Shown: positions 20,896 through 30,224, counted from the stretch's first letter. The stretch: 37,757 nucleotides of DNA from Streptomyces sp. NRRL S-87 (GCF_000719335.1 NZ_JOGB01000066.1:1-37757), one strand, 5' to 3'. Notes: generated by a model from the sequence alone, not told the origin. A program made the numbers and translations.

Positions 20896-23800
20896 TCACG
20901 GCCGCAGCCGCAGCCCCCGCGGGGTGGCGTGGAAGCCGGCCGACTCGAGCGACCGGCCCAGGGGCGAGGTCAGCGCCGGGGAGCCGTTGGTGCGCTCGAC
21001 GGTGAGGGCGCCGACCTGGCCCGCGCGGGCCGCGGCGGCCAGGGCGGAGGTGGCGGCCAGCAGGGCGGGGGAGTCCGGCTCGGGCCAGGCGAGCAGCGTC
21101 TTGCCGCCGCGCTCCAGGTAGAGCACCAGCTCGCCGTCCACCAGCACCACCAGCGAACCCGCCTTGCGGCCGGGCTTGTGGCCCGCGCCGTCCGGCGGCT
21201 CGGGCCAGGGCAGGGCGGCCCCGTAGGCGTTCGCCGGATCGGCCGCGGCGAGCACGCGGGCGTCCAGCGGCGACTCGGCCCGGTCGCGCGCCGTGGCGGT
21301 GGCGCGCAGCCGGTCCACGGCGCCGTCCATGGCGAACTGGGCCGCGCCCAGGCCCTCCACGACGTACCCCCGGCGGGCCTGGCCGCTGTCCTCGAACGCC
21401 GACAGGACGCGGTAGACGGCGGAGAAGCCGCCCTCGATCCCCTCGGCCGCGACGGCCCCGCGGGTGACCACACCGTGCCGGTCGAGGAGCGTACGGGCCA
21501 CCGCGTGCGCGCGGTGCGTGGTGTCCGGCTCGGCCTCCGGCAGCAGCGACCAGCGGCCGGAGACCGTCGGCGGGCCGGTCCGGGAGGCCGGGCGGGCGGC
21601 CGCGGTGAGGCTGCCGTACCGGCCCCGGGGGACGGTGCGCCTGGCGCGGTGGGCGGTCGAGCCGGCCGTGCGGCCGCTGCCCAGCAGGGAGCGCAGCGGC
21701 GCCAGGGTGTCGTTCGTCAGCCGGCCCGACCAGGCCAGGTCCCACACCGCCTCGGACAGCTGGACGTCCGAGGCCTCGGGGTGGTCGCGCCGCACCGAGT
21801 CCGCGATCTGGCGGAAGAACAGCCCGTACCCGCCTGCCAGCGCGGCCAGCACCGACTGGTGCAGCGGGGACAACTCCAGCGGGTGCGGCGGCGGGAGCAG
21901 CAGCGGGGCCGCGTCCGCGAGGTAGAGGGAGACCCAGCCGTCCTTGCCCGGCAGTGCGCCGGCGCCCGCCCACACCACCTCGCCGGCGGTGGTCAGCTCG
22001 TCCAGCATCCCCGGCCGGTACTGCGCCACCCGCGACGGCAGCACCAGCCGTTCCAGGGCCGAGGCGGGCACCGGGGCTCCCTGGAGCTGCTCGACGGCCC
22101 GGGCCAGCCCGTCGAGGCCGCGCAGACCGCCGCCCCCGGCGCCGGACGCGCCGACGTGCTGCCACTGCGGCAGGAACGAGGCCAGCGCGGCCGGCGGCAC
22201 CGGCTCCAGCTCCTGGCGCAGCGCGGCCAGCGACCGCCGCCGCAGCCGGCGCAGCACGGCCGCGTCGCACCACTCCTGGCCCAGCCCCGAAGGGTGGAAC
22301 TCGCCCTGCACGACCCGCCCCGCCCCCGCGAGCCGCTGCAACGCGCCCTCCGTCACCGCCACGCCCAGCCCGAACCGGGCCGCCGCGGCCGCCGACGTGA
22401 ACGGGCCGTGGGTGCGCGCGTACCGGGCCAGCAGGTCGCCGAGCGGGTCCTTGACCGGCTCGGTGAACGCCTCCGGCACCCCCACCGGCAGGGCCGTGCC
22501 CAGCGCGTCCCGCAGCCGGCCGGCGTCCTCGACCGCCGCCCAGTGGTCCGCGCCCGCGATCCGCACCGCGATCACGCGGCGGGCGTGGTTCAGCTCCGCC
22601 ACCCAGGCCGGATCGCCGCCGCGCTCGGCCAGTTCGGCCGGCGTCAGCGGGCCCAGCAGGCGCAGCAGGTCGGCGATCCCCTCCGCGTCCTTGACGCGCC
22701 GGTCCTCCGTCAGCCACTGCAGCTCCGCCTCCAACTCGGCCAGGACGTCCGCGTCGAGCAGTTCGCGCAGCTCCGCCTGGCCCAGCAGCTCCGCCAGCAG
22801 CCGCGAGTCCAGCGACAGCGCCGCGGCCCGGCGCTCCGCCAGCGGGGAGTCGCCCTCGTACAGGAACTGGGCGACGTAACCGAACAGCAGGGAGCGGGCG
22901 AACGGCGATGGCTCCGGCGTGGTCACCTCGACCAGCCGCACCCGGCGCGCCTCGATGTCCCCCATCAGTTCCGTCAGGCCCGGTACGTCGAACACGTCCT
23001 GGAGGCATTCGCGCACGGCCTCCAGCACGATCGGGAACGAGCCGAACTCCGAGGCCACCTGGAGCAGCTGGGCCGCCCGCTGGCGCTGCTGCCACAGCGG
23101 GGTCCGCTTGCCCGGGTTGCGGCGCGGCAGCAGCAGCGCCCGGGCCGCGCACTCCCGGAACCTGGCCGCGAACAGGGCCGAGCCGCCGACCTGGTCGGTG
23201 ACGATCTGGTCGACCTCGCCCTTGTCGAAGGCCACCTCGGCCGCGCCCAGCGGGGCCTGCTCGCTGTCGAACTCGAAGCCGGGGGCGGCCGGGTCGGAGT
23301 CCAGCAGGTCCAGCCCCAGCAGGTCGGCGTCCGGCAGCCGCAGCACGATGCCGTCGTCCGCGTGCATCACCTGCGCGTCCATCCCGAACCGCTCGGCCAG
23401 CCGGGCCCCCAGCGCCAGCGCCCACGGTGCGTGCACCTGCGCGCCGAACGGGGAGTGCACCACGACCCGCCAGTCGCCCAGTTCGTCGCGGAACCGCTCC
23501 ACGACGATCGTGCGGTCGTCCGGCACGTGGCCGCACGCCTCGCGCTGCTCCTTCAGGTAGGCCAGGACGTTGTCCGCCGCCCAGGCGTCCAGGCCGGCGG
23601 CCAGCAGCCGCAGCCGGGCGTCGTCCTCCGCCAGGCCGCCCACCTCGCGCAGGAACGCACCCACCGCCCGCCCCAGTTCGAGCGGCCGGCCGAGCTGGTC
23701 GCCCTTCCAGAACGGCAGCCGGCCCGGCACCCCGGGGGCCGGGGTCACCAACACCCGGTCGCGGGTGATGTCCTCGATCCGCCACGAGGTGGTGCCGAGG

Positions 23801-25521
23801 GTGAACACGTCCCCGACCCGGGACTCGTACACCATCTCCTCGTCCAGTTCGCCGACCCGGCCGCCGCCCTTCTTCGGGTCGGACCCGGCCAGGAACACCC
23901 CGAACAGGCCGCGGTCCGGGATCGTGCCGCCCGAGGTGACGGCCAGCCGCTGCGCACCCGGCCGGCCCGTGACCGTACCCGCCACCCGGTCCCACACCAC
24001 CCGCGGCCGCAACTCCGCGAAGGCGTCCGAGGGGTAACGCCCCGCCAGCATGTCCAGCACCGCCGTGAACGCCGACTCGGGCAGTGCGGCGAACGGCGCG
24101 GCCCGGCGCACCAGCGCCAGCAGGTCGTCCACCTGCCACGTGTCCAGGGCCGTCATCGCCACCACCTGCTGCGCGAGCACGTCCAGCGGATTGGCCGGGA
24201 TGCGCAGCGACTCGATGGACCCGCTGCGCATCCGCTCGGTCACCACCGCCGCCTGCACCAGGTCGCCCCGGTACTTCGGGAACACCACGCCCGTCGAGAC
24301 CGCGCCCACCTGGTGGCCGGCGCGGCCCACCCGCTGCAGCCCGGACGCCACCGACGGCGGGGACTCCACCTGGACGACCAGGTCCACGGCCCCCATGTCG
24401 ATGCCGAGTTCGAGGCTGGAGGTGGCGACGACGGCCGGCAGCCGGCCGGCCTTGAGGTCCTCCTCCACCAGCGCCCGCTGCTCCTTGGAGACCGAGCCGT
24501 GGTGCGCGCGGGCCAGCAGGGGCGGAGAGCCGTGGGACGCACCCGACTGCGCCATGATCTCCGCCGGCGGCGCGCCCTCCGGCAGCGCCTCGCCCATCGC
24601 GCGTTCGTACGCGATCTCGTTGAGCCGGTTGCACAGCCGCTCGGCCAACCGCCGCGAGTTGGCGAACACGATCGTCGAACGGTGCGCCTGGACCAGGTCC
24701 GCGATCCGCTCCTCCACGTGCGGCCAGATGGACGGCTTGTCCCCGCCGTCCTGGCCTTCGGAGGCCGGGGAGCCGCCCAGCTCCCCCATGTCCTCCACCG
24801 GCACGACGACCGAGAGGTCGAACTCCTTCCCGGAGGGCGGCTGGACGATCTCCACCTTGCGGCGCGGCGACAGGTAGCGGGCCACCTCGTCCACCGGCCG
24901 GACGGTCGCCGAGAGGCCGATCCGGCGCGCCGGACGGGGCAGCAACTCGTCCAACCGCTCCAGGGACAGCGCCAGGTGCGCGCCGCGCTTGGTGCCGGCC
25001 ACCGCGTGCACCTCGTCGAGGATGACCGTCTCGACGCCCGCGAGGGCGTCCCGGGTCGCCGAGGTGAGCATCAGGAACAGCGACTCGGGCGTGGTGATCA
25101 GGATGTCCGGCGGCCGGGTGGCCAGGGCCCGCCGCTCGGCGGGCGGGGTGTCACCCGAGCGGATGCCCACCTTGATGTCCGGCTCCGGCAGCCCCAGCCG
25201 CACCGACTCCTGCCGGATGCCGGTCAGGGGGCTGCGCAGGTTGCGCTCCACGTCGACGGCGAGCGCCTTGAGCGGGGACACGTACAGCACGCGGCAGCGC
25301 TTCCTCGGCTCCGCCGGCGGGGGCGTGCTCGCCAGCCGGTCGAGGGCGGCGAGGAAGGCGGCGAGGGTCTTGCCGGATCCGGTCGGCGCGACGACGAGGA
25401 CGTCCGAACCCTCCGCGATGGCCCGCCAGGCGCCGTCCTGGGCGGCGGTGGGCGAACGGAAGGCCCCCGAGAACCAGGAGCGGGTCGCGGGGGAGAACGA
25501 GTCGAGCGCGGAACCGGCCAT
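20896..25521 (-). CDS. lhr: Lhr-type ATP-dependent helicase
   Basis: A 1541-residue superfamily 2 DNA helicase. Motif I APTGSGKT is at 45-52, motif II is DEVH (VILDEVHAVAGTKRGAHL), motif III SATVRP, and the C-terminal RecA domain carries ATSSLELGIDMGAVDLV and QRVGRAGHQ. A winged helix and the large Lhr-specific C-terminal region follow. Mycobacterial Lhr is a 3'-5' ssDNA translocase/helicase induced by DNA damage, and the length here (about 1,500) matches that class. ATG 25521 (MAGSALDSF) is my choice. In-frame starts at 25530 and 25551 add three or ten residues. It lies 82 nt downstream of the AraC gene, so shared transcription is possible. Confidence 0.94.
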   Translation of the reverse strand: MAGSALDSFSPATRSWFSGAFRSPTAAQDGAWRAIAEGSDVLVVAPTGSGKTLAAFLAALDRLASTPPPAEPRKRCRVLYVSPLKALAVDVERNLRSPLTGIRQESVRLGLPEPDIKVGIRSGDTPPAERRALATRPPDILITTPESLFLMLTSATRDALAGVETVILDEVHAVAGTKRGAHLALSLERLDELLPRPARRIGLSATVRPVDEVARYLSPRRKVEIVQPPSGKEFDLSVVVPVEDMGELGGSPASEGQDGGDKPSIWPHVEERIADLVQAHRSTIVFANSRRLAERLCNRLNEIAYERAMGEALPEGAPPAEIMAQSGASHGSPPLLARAHHGSVSKEQRALVEEDLKAGRLPAVVATSSLELGIDMGAVDLVVQVESPPSVASGLQRVGRAGHQVGAVSTGVVFPKYRGDLVQAAVVTERMRSGSIESLRIPANPLDVLAQQVVAMTALDTWQVDDLLALVRRAAPFAALPESAFTAVLDMLAGRYPSDAFAELRPRVVWDRVAGTVTGRPGAQRLAVTSGGTIPDRGLFGVFLAGSDPKKGGGRVGELDEEMVYESRVGDVFTLGTTSWRIEDITRDRVLVTPAPGVPGRLPFWKGDQLGRPLELGRAVGAFLREVGGLAEDDARLRLLAAGLDAWAADNVLAYLKEQREACGHVPDDRTIVVERFRDELGDWRVVVHSPFGAQVHAPWALALGARLAERFGMDAQVMHADDGIVLRLPDADLLGLDLLDSDPAAPGFEFDSEQAPLGAAEVAFDKGEVDQIVTDQVGGSALFAARFRECAARALLLPRRNPGKRTPLWQQRQRAAQLLQVASEFGSFPIVLEAVRECLQDVFDVPGLTELMGDIEARRVRLVEVTTPEPSPFARSLLFGYVAQFLYEGDSPLAERRAAALSLDSRLLAELLGQAELRELLDADVLAELEAELQWLTEDRRVKDAEGIADLLRLLGPLTPAELAERGGDPAWVAELNHARRVIAVRIAGADHWAAVEDAGRLRDALGTALPVGVPEAFTEPVKDPLGDLLARYARTHGPFTSAAAAARFGLGVAVTEGALQRLAGAGRVVQGEFHPSGLGQEWCDAAVLRRLRRRSLAALRQELEPVPPAALASFLPQWQHVGASGAGGGGLRGLDGLARAVEQLQGAPVPASALERLVLPSRVAQYRPGMLDELTTAGEVVWAGAGALPGKDGWVSLYLADAAPLLLPPPHPLELSPLHQSVLAALAGGYGLFFRQIADSVRRDHPEASDVQLSEAVWDLAWSGRLTNDTLAPLRSLLGSGRTAGSTAHRARRTVPRGRYGSLTAAARPASRTGPPTVSGRWSLLPEAEPDTTHRAHAVARTLLDRHGVVTRGAVAAEGIEGGFSAVYRVLSAFEDSGQARRGYVVEGLGAAQFAMDGAVDRLRATATARDRAESPLDARVLAAADPANAYGAALPWPEPPDGAGHKPGRKAGSLVVLVDGELVLYLERGGKTLLAWPEPDSPALLAATSALAAAARAGQVGALTVERTNGSPALTSPLGRSLESAGFHATPRGLRLRP

Positions 25522-25603
25522 GCACCCCATCGTGCACCCCGGCACTGACAAGCGGTCCGAACGGCGGGGGCTTCGCGGGGCACCCGGGGTCCGTCGCCGG
25601 GTT

Positions 25604-26431
25604 TCAGCGTCCGGTGCGTTCGCGGCGGTAGGCGCCCGGCGGGACGCCCACGATGCGGGTGAAGTGGCGGTTCAGGTGGGGCTGGTCGGTGAAGCCCACC
25701 GCCACGGCCGCCTCCGCCACCGGCGCACCCGCCTCGAGCAGTGCCCGGGCCCGGCGCACGCGCGCGTCGGTGAGCCAGGCGTGCGGGGGCAGCCCGTACG
25801 CGTCCTTGAAGGCCCGCAGCAGCGCGAAGGGGCTCGTGTCGAGCGAGGCGGCCAGCCGCTCCAGCGACGGCGGCTCGGCCAGCCGCTCCTCGAGCACCGC
25901 CCGCGCGCGGGCCGCGGTGGCCGCCCCCGCCCCGCGGACGGTGCGGGCCGGCAGGGTGCCGCCGTGCCGGCGCAGCAGGCCCGCCACCGCCACCCGCAGC
26001 AGGCTGTCGGCGGCCAGCGCGTTGCCCTCCTCGGCGGCCCGGTGCACCTCCTTGATGAGCAGGGCCGCCTGGGGGTCGGCCACGACGTCGGCCGTGAATC
26101 CGGGCGTGCCGTGCAGGGTGGACAGCTCGCGCGCCACGTCGGCGACCAGGTCCCGGGCCGGGTACAGCGTGTGGTACGCCCAGCCGTCGCTGGAGCCCGC
26201 CTTCGCCGTGTGCGGGACCTCCGGGTTGATCAGTACGACGTCCCCGGCGCCGGCCCGGACCGGACCGGTCGGCAGCCCGACCTCCTCGATGCCGCCCGTG
26301 ACGGTGGCCACCACGTAGCCGTCGTGCGCATGGCGGGGGAAGGCGTGCCGGACGTAGTGGGCCTTCAGGAGGTCCAGGCCCGGCAGCTCGGGCGGCTGCC
26401 AGTGCCGTGCCCACTCCCCGTTGCCGCTCAT
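25604..26431 (-). CDS. AraC-family regulator with N-terminal cupin domain
   Basis: A 275-residue regulator. Residues 20-110 form a cupin-like sensor (HAFPRHAHDGYVVATVTGG...NPEVPHTAKAG). The C-terminal 100 residues carry two helix-turn-helix units (LERLAASLDTSPFALLRAFK and VAEAAVAVGFTDQPHLNRHF) and the family ending RIVGVPPGAYRRE. It is divergent from azlCD with 121 bp between starts, the classical layout for a local regulator, so control of that exporter is likely, perhaps in response to branched-chain amino acids. CAGAAT lies 6 nt before the ATG and no ribosome site is visible. Longer in-frame codons cross the divergent promoter region and were not used. Confidence 0.92.
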   Translation of the reverse strand: MSGNGEWARHWQPPELPGLDLLKAHYVRHAFPRHAHDGYVVATVTGGIEEVGLPTGPVRAGAGDVVLINPEVPHTAKAGSSDGWAYHTLYPARDLVADVARELSTLHGTPGFTADVVADPQAALLIKEVHRAAEEGNALAADSLLRVAVAGLLRRHGGTLPARTVRGAGAATAARARAVLEERLAEPPSLERLAASLDTSPFALLRAFKDAYGLPPHAWLTDARVRRARALLEAGAPVAEAAVAVGFTDQPHLNRHFTRIVGVPPGAYRRERTGR

Positions 26432-26539
26432 GGGGCCATTCTGCGCCCCGCGCCCGGGGGCCGGCCGCCGGGTGTCCGGCTGGCGGGACCGGTCGGTGGC
26501 GGGTGCAAGAACGTACAAGACCCGGTTGCCCGCTCCCCC

Positions 26540-26545
26540 TACCGT
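26540..26545 (+). promoter_or_regulatory. -10 element of a probable leaderless azlC promoter
   Basis: TACCGT lies 7 nt before GTG 26553, and the -35 region is not recognisable. The intergenic 26432-26552 also carries the CAGAAT (26443-26438, minus) of the divergent AraC gene, so both promoters could be controlled from one bound site. Confidence 0.5.
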
Positions 26546-26552
26546 CAGGGGC

Positions 26553-27329
26553 GTGGCAGAGACAGCAGCAGTACCGGCGGCAGGGACGGCGACCGCTTCG
26601 ACCGGGGCGGCCCGGCGGGCCGTGGTGCGGGACGGACTCGGCGTCGGCGTGGCCGTCGGCCTCTCCGGCTTCGCCTTCGGCGTCACCGCCGCGGGATCGG
26701 GCCTCAGCGTGGCGCAGGCGTGCGTGCTCAGCCTGCTCGTCTTCACCGGCGCCTCGCAGTTCGCGCTGGTCGGAGCCCTCGCCGCCGGCGGCAACCCGCT
26801 GACCGCGGCCGCCGGGGCCTTCTTCCTCGGCACCCGCAACGCCTTCTACGGCCTGCGCCTGTCGCGGCTGCTCGCGGTGCCCCGCCCCGTCCGCCCGCTC
26901 GCCGCGCACTGGGTGATCGACGAGACGGCCGCCGTGGCCATGGCCCAGAAGGACCGGGCCACCGCCCGGCTCGGCTTCACCGTCACCGGCCTCACCCTGT
27001 ACGTGCTGTGGAACCTCACCACCCTGCTCGGCGCCCTGGGCGCCGAGGCCATCGGCGACACCGACGCGTGGGGGCTGGACGCGGCCGGGCCGGCGGTGTT
27101 CCTCGCGCTGCTCGCGCCGAAGCTGCGTACCGCCACCGAGCGGGCCGCGGCCGCCCTGGCCGTCGTCCTGGGCCTCGGCTTCCTGCCCGTACTGCCCGCC
27201 GGCGTGCCCGTCCTCGTCGCGGCCCTCGCCGCCCCCGCCGTCCTCTACGTCAAGGGACGCGAGGCCGGCCGGCGCGACGGGCGCGGCGCCCCCACCTCCT
27301 CCGAGACCCCGCAGGGAGACGACCGATGA
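26553..27329 (+). CDS. azlC: AzlC: branched-chain amino acid exporter large subunit
   Basis: A 258-residue inner-membrane protein of the AzlC/YgaZ (LIV-E) family. Motifs typical of the family are GFAFGVTAAGSGLSVAQA, SLLVFTGASQFALVGALAAGG, FFLGTRNAFYGLRLS and HWVIDETAAVAMAQ. Six to eight hydrophobic segments are visible. AzlC works with the small AzlD protein to export leucine, isoleucine and valine or related compounds. The GTG start is fixed by TACCGT 7 nt upstream. Extension to 26421 would give a charged non-family leader. Its TGA overlaps the azlD ATG. Confidence 0.93.
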   Translation: MAETAAVPAAGTATASTGAARRAVVRDGLGVGVAVGLSGFAFGVTAAGSGLSVAQACVLSLLVFTGASQFALVGALAAGGNPLTAAAGAFFLGTRNAFYGLRLSRLLAVPRPVRPLAAHWVIDETAAVAMAQKDRATARLGFTVTGLTLYVLWNLTTLLGALGAEAIGDTDAWGLDAAGPAVFLALLAPKLRTATERAAAALAVVLGLGFLPVLPAGVPVLVAALAAPAVLYVKGREAGRRDGRGAPTSSETPQGDDR

Positions 27330-27634
27330 ACGTCTGGATCGCGATCGCCGCCACCGCCGCGGGCTGCTACCTCCTCAAGCTGGCGGGACTCCTCGTCCCC
27401 GCCGGCACCCTGGAGCGGCCGGCCGTGCGCCAGCTGGCCGGCCTGCTGCCGGTGGCCCTGCTGGCTGCCCTCACGGCCCAGCAGACGTTCGGCTCCGGCC
27501 AGGCACTCGTGCTGGACGCCCGCGCCGCGGGCGTGGCCGCCGCCGGTGTCGCGCTGCTGCTGCGCGCCCCGTTCCTGCTCGTCGTCGCGGTCGCGGTACT
27601 GGTCACGGCCGGGGTACGGGCGCTGGGCGGCTGA
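27326..27634 (+). CDS. azlD: AzlD: branched-chain amino acid exporter small subunit
   Basis: A 102-residue protein with three or four hydrophobic helices, of the AzlD/YgaH family (MNVWIAIAATAAGCYLLKLA...RQLAGLLPVALLAALTAQQTF...LLLRAPFLLVVAVAVLVTAG). It partners AzlC in the export complex. The ATGA overlap with azlC indicates translational coupling. It ends 17 bp before the stop of the convergent toroid-fold gene. Confidence 0.92.
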   Translation: MNVWIAIAATAAGCYLLKLAGLLVPAGTLERPAVRQLAGLLPVALLAALTAQQTFGSGQALVLDARAAGVAAAGVALLLRAPFLLVVAVAVLVTAGVRALGG

Positions 27635-27651
27635 CCCGGGCTCCGCCACCG

Positions 27652-28590
27652 TCACCGCCCCCGCACCGCGGTGAGCGGCCGGCCGTACGCCCGCAGCGTC
27701 AGCAGCGCCTCGATCGCCGCGATCGGCCGGCGCTCCAGGCTGCTGCCGGGGGCCCAGGCCCGGCGGCGCACCGGCCAGCCGCCGTCCTCCTGCTGTTCGG
27801 CCGCCAGGAAGTCCAGCGACCGGGCCACCTCCTCGTCCGTGAACCACCCCCTGGCCAGCGACTCCGGTCTGCGGGCGAGGTCGTGCGGGAAGAGCCGCTC
27901 GCCCGGCGCGTAGCCGGGCGCCACCGGGTAGGCGTCCTGCTCGGCCGGGTCGAGCACGACCAGCCGGTCCTCGCGGACCAGCCGCCCCAGCCGGTCGGCC
28001 GCGGCCAGGGCCCGCGACCGGTCGGGCGCCCCGTCGAGGAAGTCCACCGCGGCCTGGATCTCGTACGGGTGGGACCTGCGCAGCGTCTCGACCCGCTCCC
28101 AGCAGTAGTCGGTGGCCCGGAACAGCCACGCGTGCCAGACCCGGTTGCGGTGCAGGACGCCCACCACCGGGCCGGTCGTCAGCAGCTCGCTCGGCGGGTC
28201 GTCGAGCACCGGGTGGTACGGCGCCCCCGGGTAGTCGCGCGCGGCCGGGCGCAGCACCGGGAGAGCGCCGTCGGGCGTGGAGGCCTGCGTCAGGTGCCGG
28301 CACAGCCGTTCCACGCGCTGGCCCGCGCAGCGCCCGAGGGAGTCCAGTACGCGCAGTGCGTACGCCGAGTGCAGGGGCTGGCTGACCGGGCCCCGCAGGT
28401 CCGGGTCGAGGGCGTGGCCGTAGCCGCCGTCGGGGTTCAGGTACGGGCCGAGGGCGGCGTCGACCGGATCGGCCCCGCCGCCCAGGAAGTGGTACGCGAA
28501 CCGCCGCTGCTCCAGGACCCGGGCCGTGAGCCAGACGAACCGCTCGGCGCGGGCCAGGGGGGATCCGGGGGATGCTTCGTCACCAGGCAT
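27652..28590 (-). CDS. Terpenoid-cyclase-like alpha-alpha toroid protein, function unknown
   Basis: A 312-residue soluble protein. Repeats such as YLNPDGGYGHALDPDLRGPVSQPLHS and FLAAEQQEDGGWPVRRRAW resemble the helical-hairpin, Gly-Gly-Trp/Tyr repeats of prenyltransferase and squalene-cyclase toroids. The DxDD or DCTAE motif of true terpene cyclases is not visible. The substrate is unknown, and it may not be a terpenoid enzyme at all. ATG 28590 is chosen because TACGGT lies 7 nt upstream. The longer frame to 28671 crosses the divergent DUF3046 promoter. Start-to-start distance to DUF3046 is 79 bp. Confidence 0.8.
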   Translation of the reverse strand: MPGDEASPGSPLARAERFVWLTARVLEQRRFAYHFLGGGADPVDAALGPYLNPDGGYGHALDPDLRGPVSQPLHSAYALRVLDSLGRCAGQRVERLCRHLTQASTPDGALPVLRPAARDYPGAPYHPVLDDPPSELLTTGPVVGVLHRNRVWHAWLFRATDYCWERVETLRRSHPYEIQAAVDFLDGAPDRSRALAAADRLGRLVREDRLVVLDPAEQDAYPVAPGYAPGERLFPHDLARRPESLARGWFTDEEVARSLDFLAAEQQEDGGWPVRRRAWAPGSSLERRPIAAIEALLTLRAYGRPLTAVRGR

Positions 28591-28597
28591 GCCCGAA

Positions 28598-28663
28598 ACC
28601 GTAGGGGGCCGGACGGCGGCGGACCGGCGGCTCGGCGGGGGTGCACCCCGGGGGCGGGATACT
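28598..28663. promoter_or_regulatory. Divergent leaderless promoters (toroid gene / DUF3046)
   Basis: On the minus strand TACGGT (28603-28598) precedes ATG 28590 by 7 nt. On the plus strand GATACT (28658-28663) precedes ATG 28670 by 6 nt. Neither gene has a Shine-Dalgarno sequence. The -35 regions share the roughly 55 bp between the hexamers and are not clear. Confidence 0.5.
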
Positions 28664-28669
28664 GGGCGC

Positions 28670-28864
28670 ATGCGGTTGACGATTTTCTGGGAGCGGATGG
28701 CCGAGCACTTCGGCGCCGCCTACGCCGATTCCTTCGCACGCGACCACGTGATGTCCGAACTGGGCGGACGCACGGTCCACCAGGCCCTCGACGCGGGCTG
28801 GGAGGCCAAGGACGTGTGGCGGGCGGTCTGCCGGGCGATGGACGTGCCGGAGCACAAGCGCTGA
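28670..28864 (+). CDS. DUF3046 family small protein
   Basis: A 64-residue protein matching DUF3046: MRLTIFWERMAEHFGAAYADS near the start, then LGGRTVHQALDAGWEAKDVWRAVCRAMDVPE. The family is actinobacterial and is often found a short distance from recA, as here. Its function is unknown. It is soluble, with no metal-binding or catalytic motif. GATACT lies 6 nt before the ATG. Confidence 0.88.
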   Translation: MRLTIFWERMAEHFGAAYADSFARDHVMSELGGRTVHQALDAGWEAKDVWRAVCRAMDVPEHKR

Positions 28865-28897
28865 CGGGCCGCCCCACCGGTACGAGAGACTGGCCGG

Positions 28898-30154
28898 GTG
28901 GCAGCCACCCGTGACACCGACCAGCCCGAGCACCCGCGCCGAGCCGCGGCCCCCGCGGCGCAGATCCCCGCCCCCGCACCCGCCCCTGACGCCGGGGCCG
29001 GGGCGGGTGCCGACACAGACGCCGACGCGGGCAAGGCGCCGCCCTCGGGCCCCGGCACCGCCGTCCGGGCCGGCTCGCCGCGGATGCCGCGCTGGCTGCC
29101 GCGCGCCGTCATCCTGGTCCTGGCCCTCTACGCCTGCTTCCAGCTCGCCAGCTGGGCCTTCCACCAGCTGGTCGCCCTGCTGCTCAACATCCTGATCGCC
29201 TTCTTCCTCGCCCTGGCCGTGGAGCCGGCGGTGAGCCGGATGTCCGCGCGCGGGATGCGCCGGGGCATCGCCACCTTCCTGGTGTTCCTCGGCGTCCTGG
29301 TCCTCGGGCTGGGCTTCGTCGCCCTGATGGGCTCGATGCTGGCCGGTCAGATCGTCGACATGGTCGACCGCTTCCCGCAGTACCTGGACTCGCTCATCGG
29401 GTCGATCAACAAGACGTTCCACACGGACCTGTCCCGGCTGGCCATCCAGGACAGCCTGCTGCACTCCGACTGGCTCCAGAAGTACGTGCAGAACAGCGCG
29501 ACCGGCGTGCTGGACGTCTCGGCGACCGTCCTGGGCGGGCTCTTCAAGCTGCTGACCATCGGCCTGTTCTCCTTCTACTTCGCCGCCGACGGCCCGCGGC
29601 TGCGCCGCGCGCTGTGCTCGGTGCTGCCGCCGGCGCGGCAGGCCGAGGTGCTGCGGGCATGGGAGATCGCGGTCGCCAAGACGGGCGGCTACCTCTACTC
29701 GCGCGGCCTGATGGCGCTGATCTCGGCGGTGGCCCACTACGTGGTGCTGGTCGTGCTGGGGGTGCCGTACGCGCCCGCGCTGGCGTTGTGGGTGGGGCTG
29801 GTCTCGCAGTTCATCCCGACGATCGGCACGTACCTGGCGGGCGCGCTGCCGATGCTGATCGCCTTCACGGTCAACCCGTGGTACGCGGTGTACGTGCTGG
29901 TGTTCGTGGTGATCTACCAGCAGTTCGAGAACTACATGCTGCAGCCGAAGCTGACCTCGCGGACCGTGGACATCCACCCGGCGGTCGCGTTCGGGTCGGT
30001 GATCGCCGGGACCGCGCTGCTCGGGGCCATCGGGGCGCTGATCGCCATTCCGGCGGTGGCGACGCTGCAGTCGTTCCTCGGCGCGTACATCAAGCGGTAC
30101 GAGGTCGCGGACGACCCCAGGGTGGGACGCCGGGAGCGCTCCACGACCTCGTGA
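28898..30154 (+). CDS. AI-2E family permease
   Basis: A 418-residue membrane protein. The first 60 residues are cytoplasmic, rich in Ala/Pro/Asp. About eight hydrophobic segments follow, with the family signatures LVSQFIPTIGTYLAGALPMLIAF (about 303-325) and VIYQQFENYMLQPKLTSRTVDIHPAVAFGSVIAGTALLGAIGALIAIPAVA near the C-terminus. The AI-2E exporter name comes from E. coli TqsA. Other members are Na+/H+ antiporters, so the substrate is uncertain. GAGACT lies 6 nt before GTG 28898. The 3' end shares 14 bp with a repeat cluster just downstream. Confidence 0.9.
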   Translation: MAATRDTDQPEHPRRAAAPAAQIPAPAPAPDAGAGAGADTDADAGKAPPSGPGTAVRAGSPRMPRWLPRAVILVLALYACFQLASWAFHQLVALLLNILIAFFLALAVEPAVSRMSARGMRRGIATFLVFLGVLVLGLGFVALMGSMLAGQIVDMVDRFPQYLDSLIGSINKTFHTDLSRLAIQDSLLHSDWLQKYVQNSATGVLDVSATVLGGLFKLLTIGLFSFYFAADGPRLRRALCSVLPPARQAEVLRAWEIAVAKTGGYLYSRGLMALISAVAHYVVLVVLGVPYAPALALWVGLVSQFIPTIGTYLAGALPMLIAFTVNPWYAVYVLVFVVIYQQFENYMLQPKLTSRTVDIHPAVAFGSVIAGTALLGAIGALIAIPAVATLQSFLGAYIKRYEVADDPRVGRRERSTTS

Positions 30155-30161
30155 CGTCGGG

Positions 30162-30207
30162 CGTACGAGGTACGAGGACGAGTACGAGTACGAGTACGAG
30201 GTCGCGG
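30162..30207 (+). repeat. TACGAG microsatellite with copy of the upstream gene's 3' end
   Basis: TACGAG occurs five times, mostly at 6-7 nt spacing, with one shortened ACGAG copy. The run closes with GTACGAGGTCGCGG at 30194-30207. The same 14-mer lies inside the permease gene at 30097-30110. The cluster fills the 70-bp gap between two convergent genes and probably grew by slippage. Confidence 0.75.
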
Positions 30208-30224
30208 GGCGCGCGTCGCGCCGG

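Noticed and set aside
20929..25548. A 1,539-codon open frame on the plus strand opposite the Lhr helicase gene
   Set aside because: Its composition is Arg/His/Gln/Gly without any fold, and it exactly shadows a conserved helicase.
28898..30154. Autoinducer-2 exporter assignment
   Set aside because: The family label is inherited from E. coli TqsA. No quorum-sensing gene is nearby and other members move ions.
30162..30207. CRISPR-like array in the TACGAG repeats
   Set aside because: Units are 6-7 bp with no spacers. It is a microsatellite.
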